Part shown: one piece after another, positions 38,555 through 48,338 of the stretch | How positions within the stretch are numbered: position 1 is the stretch's first letter | Layout of the letters: every line of letters starts with the position of its first letter | From: Yponomeuta sedellus | Taxonomy: Eukaryota > Arthropoda > Insecta > Lepidoptera > Yponomeutidae | NCBI GenBank assembly: GCA_934045075.1 | Contig: OW203751.1 | Coordinates: 17,501-81,500, forward strand | Length of the DNA stretch: 64,000 nt | Direction of reading: 5' to 3' | Translations under genes and position numbers: made by a program | Notes under the pieces: model-generated | Seen by the model: only the letters and a program-made list of their open reading frames with translations | Databases searched by the model: none | What the model was told of the DNA's origin: nothing

Positions 38555-41083
38555 TTACGCGGCAGTGTCCATGTCAGCCTCCTCAGTAGCCGCCCCTGCA
38601 CCGGGGGTCGGCTGGCGCTGTGGCTGGGGAGGGGCCTGTGGGCCCAGACTCGCCGCCGGCGCTCTCCTCGGTGCAGGGCAGGCTTTGCTGCCGCACGTGT
38701 GCTCAGAAGGCCTACCCGCCGCCGCGCACAGGGTGCAGCGCGGCGTGGCGTGGCAGGCGCCGGCCTTGTGGCCGGGCTCACCGCAGCGATAACACAGATC
38801 ACTGCGGTCCTCCGTCGAAGGGCATAGCGCACGCGTGTGGCCAGGCTCCAAGCACCTGTAGCAGCGCAGTGGGCGCGCCGTCAGCAGCTCTACTCGGGCC
38901 ATGCCCCATCCGACTGAGAGGCGGCCCGCCGCGAGGACCTTCTTCGCCGCAGACACGGGGCAGCGCACCCAAGCTGCGCAAGCGCCGGTCGCGCCAGGGC
39001 GCACCTCACCGCACTTTACCGCCCCCCGTTCACATTCACCCGAGCGAGCCACCGCAGCGGTCACCTCGTCCGCTGTGACGGAATCGTCGAGGCCGAACAC
39101 CCGCAGTTCTGCGGACTTGATCGGCCTCGAAACTCTCGCAGTCTGCGAGCCGAGAACCTCCTCCAGTTTTCGGGCCAGCGCGTCCGCCTTGGTAGCACTC
39201 GCGGCACCCGCCCCCGCCACCTCCAGCACCCGCGCCCCGGTGACCGATCGCTTGAACCGCAGCGAGGTGATTTCAAGCGAAGCGATGTCAATTTTTGACC
39301 TCGCTTCCGAAATCACCTGCGCATACGTCATGCCCGCTTCCATCGCCTCCGGCTGCAGCGTAATAACTACTGCAGCAGAACGCGGCAGACGCAGCTTGCG
39401 CGCGGCCAGCTGGCCCGGCGTGGGTGGCGTCCCCGCGGTCCCACGAGCCACCGCCGTCACCGGTCCCGCGAGCGGGACGGACGCAGAGGCGGGCCCCGAC
39501 AGCTCGCCGTCGGGTACCCGACGCGCCGCCATCGTCCTACGACGCCGGCGACGGCGGGCGGGTGTCTCGTGCACCACCCAGTCCGCGGGCGAGGCGGCAG
39601 TCGGCGTGTCGTCGATCACCTCGACGTCGACGTCGTCCGTCTCATCATCCACACAAGCGGCGGGTGGCGAGCGGGCGGTCGCCGCGTCCTCCCTCACACT
39701 CGTCGCCGTCGCGGGCAAGTCGCCGTGCGCGCCTACCGCACGCCCGCTGGCAGAAGCGGGCGAGCAGCTAACACGTCCGCCAGCCACCGCACCCGCATAT
39801 GTGCCGCGTGTAGCAACACGTGCCGCCGCCACCCGAGCAGCAGCCGCCGACACCGTAGCGCGCACGCCGGCGCCGGGGGCCGGCGCGGCACGCACCACGG
39901 CGGCTGGCGACCCGCGCACCGCGGCGGGCGTTGACCCGCGCACGGCGGCGAGCGGCGGCCCGCGTACCGCGGCCGCCGGCGGACCACGCACAGAGACGGC
40001 CGGCGGCCCACGCACCGTTACGGCCGGCGGCACACGCACCGTGACGGCCAGCGGCCCACGCACCGTAGCGGCCGGCGGCCCACGCACCGTAGTGGCCGGC
40101 GGCCCACGCATCGCGACCGCCGGCGGCACACGCACCGCGACGGCCGGCGGCCCACGCGCCGTGGCGGCCGGCGGCCCACGCGCCGTCGCGGCCGGCGACC
40201 CGTGGGTCACACGTGCCGCAGCAGTCGCCGGTGCTCGCACCGATCCGGCAACGGCCGGCGGCCGTACACGCCCGGAGTCAGCCGCCGGCGGCACACGCGC
40301 CGCGGCGGCAGCCGGCGAGGCACGAACAGCAGCAGCAGCGGCAGGCAAAGCGCGAACAGCGGCAGCGGCAGCCTGCACGGGTGCCACAACAGGGGCACGG
40401 CTCGCCTTCTCCAGCTCGTCGACCCTAGCGCGGAGGCGGGCGTTCTCCTCGGAGACACGGCGGGACTCGGCGGTAGCCGTGCGGACACTCAGTTCCGCAA
40501 CAGCGTCCCCGATCGCCGCCGTAGCCTTCTTCAGGCCACCAAGCAGCTCGCCCTTTATATTTTTGGACTTGCGGCCCACTTCAGCTATGTATAGAATAGC
40601 CGAGTTTATCTGGGCCACAAGTTCCCCCACCGGTACGACGCCCCCCGCGAACGCCGCTGACGTCGAGGCACGCGGCGATGTCGACCGACGATAGTACTGA
40701 GCCGTAAGGCTCGCCACCTCTGCCTGCGCGCAGAGCTTCTGCTCTTCGCGGGCGGCCTCCTTCGCCTCACCAGCCGTTCTACGGGCGCCGCCGCGCTTCG
40801 CCGTTCTGCCACGGGCCCTTGCGGCGACACCGCCGCGCGTCCCTACGCGGGACACCTTTGGGAGCAAAGCCGTCTCCTCCTCGCCATCTGGCTCAGAGTC
40901 CCACGACCCATCCGACTCAGTGGAGCGGCCTCGCTTCCTCGCTGCCACCACCCACAACTTACCGCGAGTTGGTTTTTTTCCCTCGTGGGTAGTTCGAGCG
41001 CCGCCGCCAGACGCCTCGCCGTCTCCCGCCATAGCGGCGCCGGCAGCCGACAGATCGGCGCCAGGCGCCGCGGCCGCATCCAT
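38555..41083 (-). CDS. G1 ORF1, gag-like protein (842 aa)
   Basis: Intact and nearly identical to G2 ORF1. It has a basic Ala/Gly-rich N-terminus, KSKNIKG at 172-178, a short coiled coil (about 200-225), a long Ala/Pro/Val/Arg repeat of 8-residue units (roughly 270-400), a conserved domain with VFGLDDSVTADE, and three zinc knuckles at about 741-802 (CYRC, CYRC, CTLC). The TAA stop is followed immediately by the ORF2 ATG in the same frame. Confidence 0.9.
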   Translation of the reverse strand: MDAAAAPGADLSAAGAAMAGDGEASGGGARTTHEGKKPTRGKLWVVAARKRGRSTESDGSWDSEPDGEEETALLPKVSRVGTRGGVAARARGRTAKRGGARRTAGEAKEAAREEQKLCAQAEVASLTAQYYRRSTSPRASTSAAFAGGVVPVGELVAQINSAILYIAEVGRKSKNIKGELLGGLKKATAAIGDAVAELSVRTATAESRRVSEENARLRARVDELEKASRAPVVAPVQAAAAAVRALPAAAAAVRASPAAAAARVPPAADSGRVRPPAVAGSVRAPATAAARVTHGSPAATARGPPAATARGPPAVAVRVPPAVAMRGPPATTVRGPPAATVRGPLAVTVRVPPAVTVRGPPAVSVRGPPAAAVRGPPLAAVRGSTPAAVRGSPAAVVRAAPAPGAGVRATVSAAAARVAAARVATRGTYAGAVAGGRVSCSPASASGRAVGAHGDLPATATSVREDAATARSPPAACVDDETDDVDVEVIDDTPTAASPADWVVHETPARRRRRRRTMAARRVPDGELSGPASASVPLAGPVTAVARGTAGTPPTPGQLAARKLRLPRSAAVVITLQPEAMEAGMTYAQVISEARSKIDIASLEITSLRFKRSVTGARVLEVAGAGAASATKADALARKLEEVLGSQTARVSRPIKSAELRVFGLDDSVTADEVTAAVARSGECERGAVKCGEVRPGATGACAAWVRCPVSAAKKVLAAGRLSVGWGMARVELLTARPLRCYRCLEPGHTRALCPSTEDRSDLCYRCGEPGHKAGACHATPRCTLCAAAGRPSEHTCGSKACPAPRRAPAASLGPQAPPQPQRQPTPGAGAATEEADMDTAA

Positions 41084-41239
41084 CGTAGCTTATAACGTGC
41101 ACTACGCACGCACACGCCAAACACAGATGCACACGTATGCAGGCACTTCACACTTTTATTTACTAATAAATAAACAAAAGCAATTGCTGCGGGTACTTAT
41201 TTGCAAAGTAGCGAACAGCGCACACATCTACTCGCAATC

Positions 41240-41307
41240 AACCTAACCTAACCTAACCTAACCTAACCTAACCTAACCTATACATAACCTAACCTAACCT
41301 AACCTAA

Positions 41308-41309
<2 letters not shown>
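41240..41309. repeat. Telomeric CCTAA array with one degenerate stretch
   Basis: CCTAA repeats interrupted once by CCTATACATAACC near 41278-41289, the only clear internal irregularity in the telomeric arrays of the window. Confidence 0.95.
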
Positions 41310-41365
<56 letters not shown>

Positions 41366-42453
41366 CGGAGGGGAAATCTCTGACAGATACCCGGCGTCTC
41401 GGGGAAAACGCCGAGTTATGTGGGGCTCGCACCCACTAAAACCCCTCCGGTGTTCCGTCTCTCGCCATTCACACCGAGCTACGTGATTCGCAAAGACACC
41501 TCCGCAACTCGGCTGGCGACCCCGTCCCCACCTTTTGCGTTTCCGCATAGAGTAGCGGTGGAGGAGCCATAGGCGCTCCGCTACCCCCATTCTCTTCATC
41601 ATAGCATCCATCATATCTTGTTTGTTGTGCTGGTCGCACCAGTTACGATCGTGGGTCGCACGTGTGGTGGCGCCCGCTCCACGTCGATCTAGCACGTACC
41701 TAGCACCACTCTTCCATCACCTTGTGTTTCTGCTCGGCACACCATTCCGATCGCGGGGCAAGCGCGTGGTGACGCCCGGCCTGCGGTCTGGCATGTATAA
41801 CGAGCCATTCATTCATCTTCTGTCACTGATCGTACCGTACTAGACGCGGGTCGCAGGTCAGTGACGAGCGCTCCGCGCCAGCCGGAAGGCACGATCTGAG
41901 CGCCATCCCTCTCCTCGTCTTATGTGACGGTCGCACCAGTTACGATCGTGGGTCGCACGTGTGGTGGCGCCCGCTCCACGTCGATCTAGCACGATCCGAG
42001 CACCACTCATCCATCACCTGGTATATCTGCTCGGCACACCATTCGGATCGCGGGGCAAGCGCGTGGTAACGCCCGGCCCGCGGTCCGGCATGTATAACGA
42101 GCCATTCATTCTTCTTCTGTCGCTGATCGTACCGTACTAGACGCGGGTCGCAGGTCAGTGACGAGCGCTCCGCGCCAGCCAGCAGGCACGACCTGAGCGC
42201 CATCCCTCTCCTCGTCTTATGTGCCGGTCATGCTACCCAGATCACAACTCCAGATTCAGCACGACCTCTGCACCGTTCATCCATCACATTTACTCACGCA
42301 CTCCTCGCGTGCGCGGGCGGCGCGGCTGGTGCCCGCCGCCCCATAAATTAATCCTCATTCATGAAATCACTTTCATCCCTCTATCTTGCCGACCGCCGTG
42401 TCAGGGACACTAGACACGGCGCCGACCGACACTTCGTCATTCAGGTGCAAGAC
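41366..42453 (-). other. G2 3' UTR: folded module plus 297-bp duplication
   Basis: As in G1, with repeat units from 41632 and 41929. In the module one arm has a change (ACGCCGAGT against ACCCGGCGT), weakening one pair of the otherwise conserved hairpin. Confidence 0.78.
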
Positions 42454-45400
42454 CTACCCCGGGTCTTGCACCCTCTGACCGACACCCGCTCTGCGCCTTC
42501 TGCGCTCCCGCCTTCCGCGCCGTGCCTCGGGGTCACGCTCGCGCTGCCTCTCAGCCTCCTCTTTAGCAGTCATGACTGCCTCAGCGAAGTCCTGGACGGC
42601 CCGCCAAGCTACCTCGCTGTCGACCATCGAGCGCACGACGGCCGGCAGCGACAGGTCCACCCCTATCACGACAGTCAGCGCCGCCCTCTCGTCCGCCCAC
42701 GCCGGGCACTCCACCAACGTGTGATGTGCCGTGTCCTCGTCGTGACCGCAGTGGTGGCACTCGGGTGTGGGTTCCGCTCCCGCCACCCTCCACAGATATC
42801 TCCCGAAGCAACCGTGCCCCGAGAGGAGCTGCGTAAGGTGGAAGGAGAGGACTCCGTGCCTCCTCGTCAGCCAACGCTCGAGAACCGGCCTCACCGCGGC
42901 GATAGTGTCGTGGCCCGCCGTAGGCTCCTCGAGTGCGCGCAGCCATCTGATGAGCAGACGTCTGCGAGCTCGCATGCGCCAACGCAGCATCTCCTCCCTC
43001 GACGGGGGCTCCCCCGCGGCCCGGCACTCGGCGACGCGGTCGTACACCAGCGTGAGCACACGTGCATCCATCTCCCAGGGCAGGCAAGCAGCCAGCACAC
43101 ACGCCGCCTCGTAAGAGACGGTGCGGTAGCCGTGCACCATTCGCAGGCAAATAGCCCTCTGCGGACGGTGCAGCAGGGCCCTGTTCGCCCGCCCCAGGGA
43201 GTCCTCCCACACGGGTGCTCCGTACAGCGCCATCGACCGCACCACCAGCGCGTAAAGCCGCCGGCAAGCCGCATTCGGCCCACCGACGTTCGGCAGCAGG
43301 CGGCCGAGGGCACTGCACGCGGCCATGAGTCGCGGCGCGAGCCGTCGGAAGTGCTCGCAAAACGTCAGACGCGAGTCCAGAACGATGCCGAGGTAGCGCA
43401 TGGCCGACCCGACATCGATCCCCACCCCATCCACCGTCACTCGAGCCCCATTCGGCGGCCCCCTCCGCGGCCCATGAATGCACAGGGCCTCGCATTTGTG
43501 GAGCGCCACCTCCAGCCCCAGTCCTCGGATGCGCTGAAGCACCTCCTCTACACTCGCGGTAGCGAGCGCGGCCGCTTCGCTAAAGTTAGCGCCGCGGGAG
43601 GTGACCAGCGTGTCATCCGCATAGCAGGTCACGCCGGCCCCCTCCGGTAGCGCACCCCGCAGCACCCAGTCGAAGCCGATGTTCCACAGCGTAGGGCCAA
43701 GGGCCGAACCCTGCGGAACGCCGCGTGACATGGGTTTCGCCGCCCACTCGTCCCGCGCCGGATACCGGATCTCCCTCTCGGAGAGGTAAGCTCCGATGAT
43801 GCGGCGCATGTGCTCCGGGAAGCCGTGGTACTGGAGCGCCTCCTCAATGCAGGCCCAGGGGAGGGTGTTAAACGCGTTCGCTATGTCGAGCGAAACAGCG
43901 AGTAACATATCGCGTCCCGCCAGCGCCTCCTCCGCCATCCCCTTCACTCTGCGGATCGCGTCGACGGTGGACCGGAAGTGCCGGAATCCAAATTGGGCCT
44001 CGGAAAGGTCCGGCCCCACCGTCTCCATGTGCCGCACGAGTCGGGCCACCAGGATGCGCTCGAACAGCTTCCCCACCTCATCCAAGAGAACGAGCGGGCG
44101 GTAGCCTGATGGCAAGTCCGCCGGTCGGCCCTCCTTCCTCAGCAGGACAAGTTTACCCACCTTCCACGGCTGGGGAAACTGGCCCCGCACGAGGCACGCG
44201 GTGAGCAAGGCCCTGAACCTCTCCTCCAGAGGGTCCAGGGCGATGATCAACGCGCGCCCCGGGATCCCGTCCAAGCCCGGGGCCTTTCTGCGGCCGCGAA
44301 GGCGCTGCATAGCGGCACCGAGCTCTGCCGCCGTCACTTCCGGCGCTTCGGTTTCGGCCGTCCCATCCGGTAGTCCCATCGGGGGAGGCGTAAGTCCATT
44401 CGCGGGTGGAAATAGGCCGGCGACCACAGTGTCCACCGTCTCCGGCCTCATGCTCCGGGTGAGCGGCGGCGCAAACGGGCGGAGCTTGTCTCGCACCATT
44501 CGGTACGGACGGCCCCACGGGTCTGCGTCAAGGGAGGCCAGCATTTCTGCAAATCCGGCGTCCTTTGCCGCCGCAATGGCTGTCGACAGAGCAGTCTTGC
44601 TCTCCCTGTATGCCGCAAGCAGGCGGTCCTCCTCCTCGGGATCGCGGAGTCGCCGCCGGCGGCTGCGGGCGTGTGCACGCCTAGCGCGCACGCAGGCGAG
44701 CCGCAGTTCCGCGATCTCCGATGACCACCAGTGCACGCGGCGAAAGGGGGCACCAGGCCGAAGACGGGGCATCGCGACGTCACAGGCTCGCGTTAGCGCC
44801 CCACGAAGCCACTCAACCTCGGCCGAAACGTCTATATCCTCGGGGCTGGCGGCGGAGCCCTTGACCCAGGCCTCAACCTCGGCAGCCTCGTGCAGCAGCT
44901 CCCTGTCCAGCTGTTTGACAGCCCAGCGCGGGGGCTCTCCCGGCAGAGGGTGCCACAGGTCGGTCGGAGCCGTAGAGAGGGCCGTCACATCGAACCGAAT
45001 GTATCGGTGGTCCGACAGAGTTTCTACCTCCTCCAAGACTTCCCAACCCGTGACGCGGCGCGCAAGGGAGTGTGTCGCAAACGTGACGTCCACGACCGAT
45101 CCTCCCTCGTGTCGTACACAAGTGTGCACCCCTCCCCTGTTCAGTGCCGTGTATCCTCCCGCAACGGCCCAGTCCTCCGCCTCCCTGCCTCGCGCGTTTG
45201 TCACCGTGGACTCCCACATCGGTGACTTGGCGTTGAGGTCCCCAGCGACGAGTACGTGGCGAGGACGGCGCCCGGCCACCAACACTTCGAGCTGGCGGAG
45301 GTATCGCTCGAACTGCGCAAGTGAGCCGTTCGGAGAGAAGTACACGGCGACGATCATCGTCCCATCGACCTCCCCCGCGACCCACCCGCGCCCCTTCGAC

Positions 45401-45612
45401 AGCCGCTCCAACGGTGGTGCCCCAGCGCCCGTCCTCACGACCAATGCGACAGTGCCGTCGTCGTCACCCGCCCAGCCGGCGTGCGCCGGAACCCGGTAAG
45501 GCTCAGCGACAACCGCCACGTGTATCTGCCACTGCGCAAGGCTCTGGATCAGCAAGTCCTGTGCTCTCGCGCAATGGTTCAGATTGGCCTGCAGGAATCT
45601 GCACGTGGCCAT
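42454..45612 (-). CDS. G2 ORF2: endonuclease and reverse transcriptase (1052 aa)
   Basis: R1-clade type protein. Endonuclease about residues 1-210: QANLNHC at 8-14, AEPYR at 36-40, AGDLNAKS at 123-130, SDHRY at 200-204. RT follows with KAPGLDGIPG, YRPLVLLDEVGK, SLDIANAFNTLPW, GVPQGS and YADD at 664-667. A C-terminal Cys/His cluster (CHHCGHDEDTAHHTLVEC) lies near 952-969. There is no RNase H. The ATG directly follows the ORF1 stop in the same frame (TAA ATG). It probably nicks telomeric DNA and primes reverse transcription from the TTAGG-sense insertion site. Confidence 0.95.
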   Translation of the reverse strand: MATCRFLQANLNHCARAQDLLIQSLAQWQIHVAVVAEPYRVPAHAGWAGDDDGTVALVVRTGAGAPPLERLSKGRGWVAGEVDGTMIVAVYFSPNGSLAQFERYLRQLEVLVAGRRPRHVLVAGDLNAKSPMWESTVTNARGREAEDWAVAGGYTALNRGGVHTCVRHEGGSVVDVTFATHSLARRVTGWEVLEEVETLSDHRYIRFDVTALSTAPTDLWHPLPGEPPRWAVKQLDRELLHEAAEVEAWVKGSAASPEDIDVSAEVEWLRGALTRACDVAMPRLRPGAPFRRVHWWSSEIAELRLACVRARRAHARSRRRRLRDPEEEDRLLAAYRESKTALSTAIAAAKDAGFAEMLASLDADPWGRPYRMVRDKLRPFAPPLTRSMRPETVDTVVAGLFPPANGLTPPPMGLPDGTAETEAPEVTAAELGAAMQRLRGRRKAPGLDGIPGRALIIALDPLEERFRALLTACLVRGQFPQPWKVGKLVLLRKEGRPADLPSGYRPLVLLDEVGKLFERILVARLVRHMETVGPDLSEAQFGFRHFRSTVDAIRRVKGMAEEALAGRDMLLAVSLDIANAFNTLPWACIEEALQYHGFPEHMRRIIGAYLSEREIRYPARDEWAAKPMSRGVPQGSALGPTLWNIGFDWVLRGALPEGAGVTCYADDTLVTSRGANFSEAAALATASVEEVLQRIRGLGLEVALHKCEALCIHGPRRGPPNGARVTVDGVGIDVGSAMRYLGIVLDSRLTFCEHFRRLAPRLMAACSALGRLLPNVGGPNAACRRLYALVVRSMALYGAPVWEDSLGRANRALLHRPQRAICLRMVHGYRTVSYEAACVLAACLPWEMDARVLTLVYDRVAECRAAGEPPSREEMLRWRMRARRRLLIRWLRALEEPTAGHDTIAAVRPVLERWLTRRHGVLSFHLTQLLSGHGCFGRYLWRVAGAEPTPECHHCGHDEDTAHHTLVECPAWADERAALTVVIGVDLSLPAVVRSMVDSEVAWRAVQDFAEAVMTAKEEAERQRERDPEARRGRRERRRRRAGVGQRVQDPG

Positions 45613-48141
45613 TTACGCGGCAGTGTCCATGTCAGCCTCCGCAGTAGCCGCCCCTGCACCGGGGGTCGGCTGGCGCTGTGGCTGGGGAGGGGCCTGTGGG
45701 CCCAGACTCGCCGCCGGCGCTCTCCTCGGTGCAGGGCAGGCTTTGCTGCCGCACGTGTGCTCAGAAGGCCTACCCGCCGCCGCGCACAGGGTGCAGCGCG
45801 GCGTGGCGTGGCAGGCGCCGGCCTTGTGGCCGGGCTCACCGCAGCGATAACACAGATCACTGCGGTCCTCCGTCGACGGGCATAGCGCACGCGTGTGGCC
45901 AGGCTCCAAGCACCTGTAGCAGCGCAGTGGGCGCGCCGTCAGCAGCTCTACTCGGGCCATGCCCCATCCGACTGAGAGGCGGCCCGCCGCGAGGACCTTC
46001 TTCGCCGCAGACACGGGGCAGCGCACCCAAGCTGCGCAAGCGCCGGTCGCGCCAGGGCGCACCTCACCGCACTTTACCGCCCCCCGTTCACATTCACCCG
46101 AGCGAGCCACCGCAGCGGTCACCTCGTCCGCTGTGACGGAATCGTCGAGGCCGAACACCCGCAGTTCTGCGGACTTGATCGGCCTCGAAACTCTCGCAGT
46201 CTGCGAGCCGAGAACCTCCTCCAGTTTTCGGGCCAGCGCGTCCGCCTTGGTAGCACTCGCGGCACCCGCCCCCGCCACCTCCAGCACCCGCGCCCCGGTG
46301 ACCGATCGCTTGAACCGCAGCGAGGTGATTTCAAGCGAAGCGATGTCAATTTTTGACCTCGCTTCCGAAATCACCTGCGCATACGTCATGCCCGCTTCCA
46401 TCGCCTCCGGCTGCAGCGTAATAACAACTGCAGCAGAACGCGGCAGACGCAGCTTGCGCGCGGCCAGCTGGCCCGGCGTGGGTGGCGTCCCCGCGGTCCC
46501 ACGAGCCACCGCCGTCACTGGTCCCGCGAGCGGGACGGACGCAGAGGCGGGCCCCGACAGCTCGCCGTCGGGTACCCGACGCGCCGCCATCGTCCTACGA
46601 CGCCGGCGACGGCGGGCGGGTGTCTCGTGCACCACCCAGTCCGCGGGCGAGGCAGCAGTCGGCGTGTCGTCGATCACCTCGACGTCGACGTCGTTCGTCT
46701 CATCATCCACACAAGCGGCGGGTGGCGAGCGGGCGGTCGCCGCGTCCTCCCTCACACTCGTCGCCGTCGCGGGCAAGTCGCCGTGCGCGCCTACCGCACG
46801 CCCGCTGGCAGAAGCGGGCGAGCAGCTAACACGTCCGCCAGCCACCGCACCCGCATATGTGCCGCGTGTAGCAACACGTGCCGCCGCCACCCGAGCAGCA
46901 GCCGCCGACACCGTAGCGCGCACGCCGGCGCCGGGGGCCGGCGCGGCACGCACCACGGCGGCTGGCGAACCGCGCACCGCGGCGGGCGTTGACCCGCGCA
47001 CGGCGGCGAGCGGCGGCCCGCGTACCGCGGCCGCCGGCGGACCTCGCACAGAGACGACCGGCGGCCCACGCACCGTTACGGCCGGCGGCACACGCACCGT
47101 GACGGCCGGCGGCCCACGCACCGTAGCGGCCGGCGGCCCACGCACCATAGCGGCCGGCGGCCCACGCATCGCGACCGCCGGCGGCACACGCACCGCGACG
47201 GCCGGCGGCCCACGCGCCGTGGCGGCCGGCGGCCCACGCGCCGTCGCGGCCGGCGACCCGTGGGTCACACGTGCCACAGCAGTCGCCGGTGCTCGCGCCG
47301 ATCCGGCAACGGCCGGCAGCCGTACACGCCCGGAGTCAGCCGCCGGCGGCACACGCGCGGCGGCGGCAGCCGGCGAGGCACGAACAGCGGCAGCAGCAGC
47401 AGGCAAAGCGCGAACAGTGGCGGCGGCAGCCTGCACGGGTGCCACAACAGGGGCACGGCTCGCCTTCTCCAGCTCGTCGACCCTAGCGCGGAGGCGGGCG
47501 TTCTCCTCGGAGACACGGCGGGTCTCGGCGGTAGCCGTGCGGACACTCAGTTCCGCAACAGCGTCCCCGATCGCCGCCGTAGCCTTCTTCAGGCCACCAA
47601 GCAGCTCGCCCTTTATATTTTTGGACTTGCGGCCCACTTCAGCTATGTATAGAATAGCCGAGTTTATCTGAGCCACAAGTTCCCCCACCGGTACGACGCC
47701 CCCCGCGAACGCCGCTGACGTCGAGGCACGCGGCGATGTCGACCGACGATAGTACTGAGCCGTAAGGCTCGCCACCTCTGCCTGCGCGCAGAGCTTCTGC
47801 TCTTCGCGGGCGGCCTCCTTCGCCTCACCAGCCGTTCTACGGGCGCCGCCGCGCTTCGCCGTTCTGCCACGGGCCCTTGCGGCGACACCGCCGCGCGTCC
47901 CTACGCGGGACACCTTTGGGAGCAAAGCCGTCTCCTCCTCGCCATCTGGCTCAGAGTCCCACGACCCATCCGACTCAGTGGAGCGGCCTCGCTTCCTCGC
48001 TGCCACCACCCACAACTTACCGCGAGTTGGTTTTTTTCCCTCGTGGGTAGTTCGAGCGCCGCCGCCAGACGCCTCGCCGTCTCCCGCCATAGCGGCGCCG
48101 GCAGCCGACAGATCGGCGCCAGGCGCCGCGGCCGCATCCAT
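45613..48141 (-). CDS. G2 ORF1, gag-like protein (842 aa)
   Basis: Same organisation as G1 ORF1: KSKNIKG at 172-178, Ala/Pro/Arg octapeptide repeats, zinc knuckles at about 741-802. The few differences from G1 cluster in the octapeptide repeat. Known SART ORF1 proteins drive nuclear and telomeric targeting; the same role is inferred here. Confidence 0.92.
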   Translation of the reverse strand: MDAAAAPGADLSAAGAAMAGDGEASGGGARTTHEGKKPTRGKLWVVAARKRGRSTESDGSWDSEPDGEEETALLPKVSRVGTRGGVAARARGRTAKRGGARRTAGEAKEAAREEQKLCAQAEVASLTAQYYRRSTSPRASTSAAFAGGVVPVGELVAQINSAILYIAEVGRKSKNIKGELLGGLKKATAAIGDAVAELSVRTATAETRRVSEENARLRARVDELEKASRAPVVAPVQAAAATVRALPAAAAAVRASPAAAAARVPPAADSGRVRLPAVAGSARAPATAVARVTHGSPAATARGPPAATARGPPAVAVRVPPAVAMRGPPAAMVRGPPAATVRGPPAVTVRVPPAVTVRGPPVVSVRGPPAAAVRGPPLAAVRGSTPAAVRGSPAAVVRAAPAPGAGVRATVSAAAARVAAARVATRGTYAGAVAGGRVSCSPASASGRAVGAHGDLPATATSVREDAATARSPPAACVDDETNDVDVEVIDDTPTAASPADWVVHETPARRRRRRRTMAARRVPDGELSGPASASVPLAGPVTAVARGTAGTPPTPGQLAARKLRLPRSAAVVITLQPEAMEAGMTYAQVISEARSKIDIASLEITSLRFKRSVTGARVLEVAGAGAASATKADALARKLEEVLGSQTARVSRPIKSAELRVFGLDDSVTADEVTAAVARSGECERGAVKCGEVRPGATGACAAWVRCPVSAAKKVLAAGRLSVGWGMARVELLTARPLRCYRCLEPGHTRALCPSTEDRSDLCYRCGEPGHKAGACHATPRCTLCAAAGRPSEHTCGSKACPAPRRAPAASLGPQAPPQPQRQPTPGAGAATAEADMDTAA
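46960..47270. repeat. 24-bp minisatellite inside G ORF1
   Basis: About a dozen 24-bp units of the type GGCCGGCGGCCCACGCACCG, encoding (minus strand) octapeptides like VRGPPAVT. The counterpart in G1 is about 39900-40210. G1 and G2 have the same length here but scattered substitutions. Confidence 0.85.
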
Positions 48142-48312
48142 CGTAGCTTATAACGTGCACTACGCACGCACACGCCAAACGCAGATGCACACGTATGCAG
48201 GCACTTCACACTTTTATTTACTAATAAATAAACAAAAGCAATTGCTGCGGGTACTTATTTGCAAAGTAGCGAACAGCGCACACATCTACTCGCAATGGCG
48301 TACCGACGCAGA
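48142..48312 (-). other. G2 5' UTR
   Basis: Short 5' UTR of about 170 bp. It ends in GGCGTACCGACGCAGA-type sequence (48297-48312) absent from G1, whose copy stops at CGCAATCA. These bases are either the true 5' end or extra nucleotides added at the junction. Confidence 0.6.
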
Positions 48313-48338
48313 CTAACCTAACCTAACCTAACCTAACC
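48313..48338. repeat. Short telomeric CCTAA array (about 5 repeats)
   Basis: Only about 26 bp of CCTAA separate G2 and G3. Confidence 0.95.

Larger units (their letters stand above)
34561..41239 (-). mobile_element. R1/SART-like telomeric retrotransposon G1, RT-deleted
   Basis: Minus-strand copy with poly(T) 34561-34597, a 1.1-kb 3' UTR, ORF2 with a 290-bp deletion, intact ORF1 and 5' UTR. It is extremely similar to G2, so recently copied. Its 5' end is about 15 nt shorter than that of G2. Functionally it is a gag-only element and shows how a family-A-like state can arise. Confidence 0.92.
41310..48312 (-). mobile_element. Intact R1/SART-like telomeric retrotransposon G2
   Basis: Full-length 7.0-kb minus-strand element: poly(A) of 56 (41310-41365), 1.1-kb 3' UTR, ORF2 of 1052 codons, ORF1 of 842 codons, short 5' UTR. 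All enzymatic motifs are intact and both ORFs open, so G2 is the best candidate here for an autonomous, currently active element of the TTAGG-sense insertion class. It could also supply RT to A and S, which share its 3' fold. Confidence 0.94.

Noticed and set aside
38901..40694. Plus-strand ORF of 597 codons opposite G1 ORF1 (and its 570-codon counterpart at 45959-47671)
   Set aside because: Antisense shadow of a GC-rich, Ala/Pro-coding ORF1. It has low-complexity Thr/Ala/Gly repeats and no domain, while the minus strand has zinc knuckles.
42361..43650. Plus-strand ORF of 429 codons across the G2 3' UTR and ORF2 end (copies at 35593 and 49362)
   Set aside because: Overlaps the true ORF2 antisense and contains no recognisable domain.
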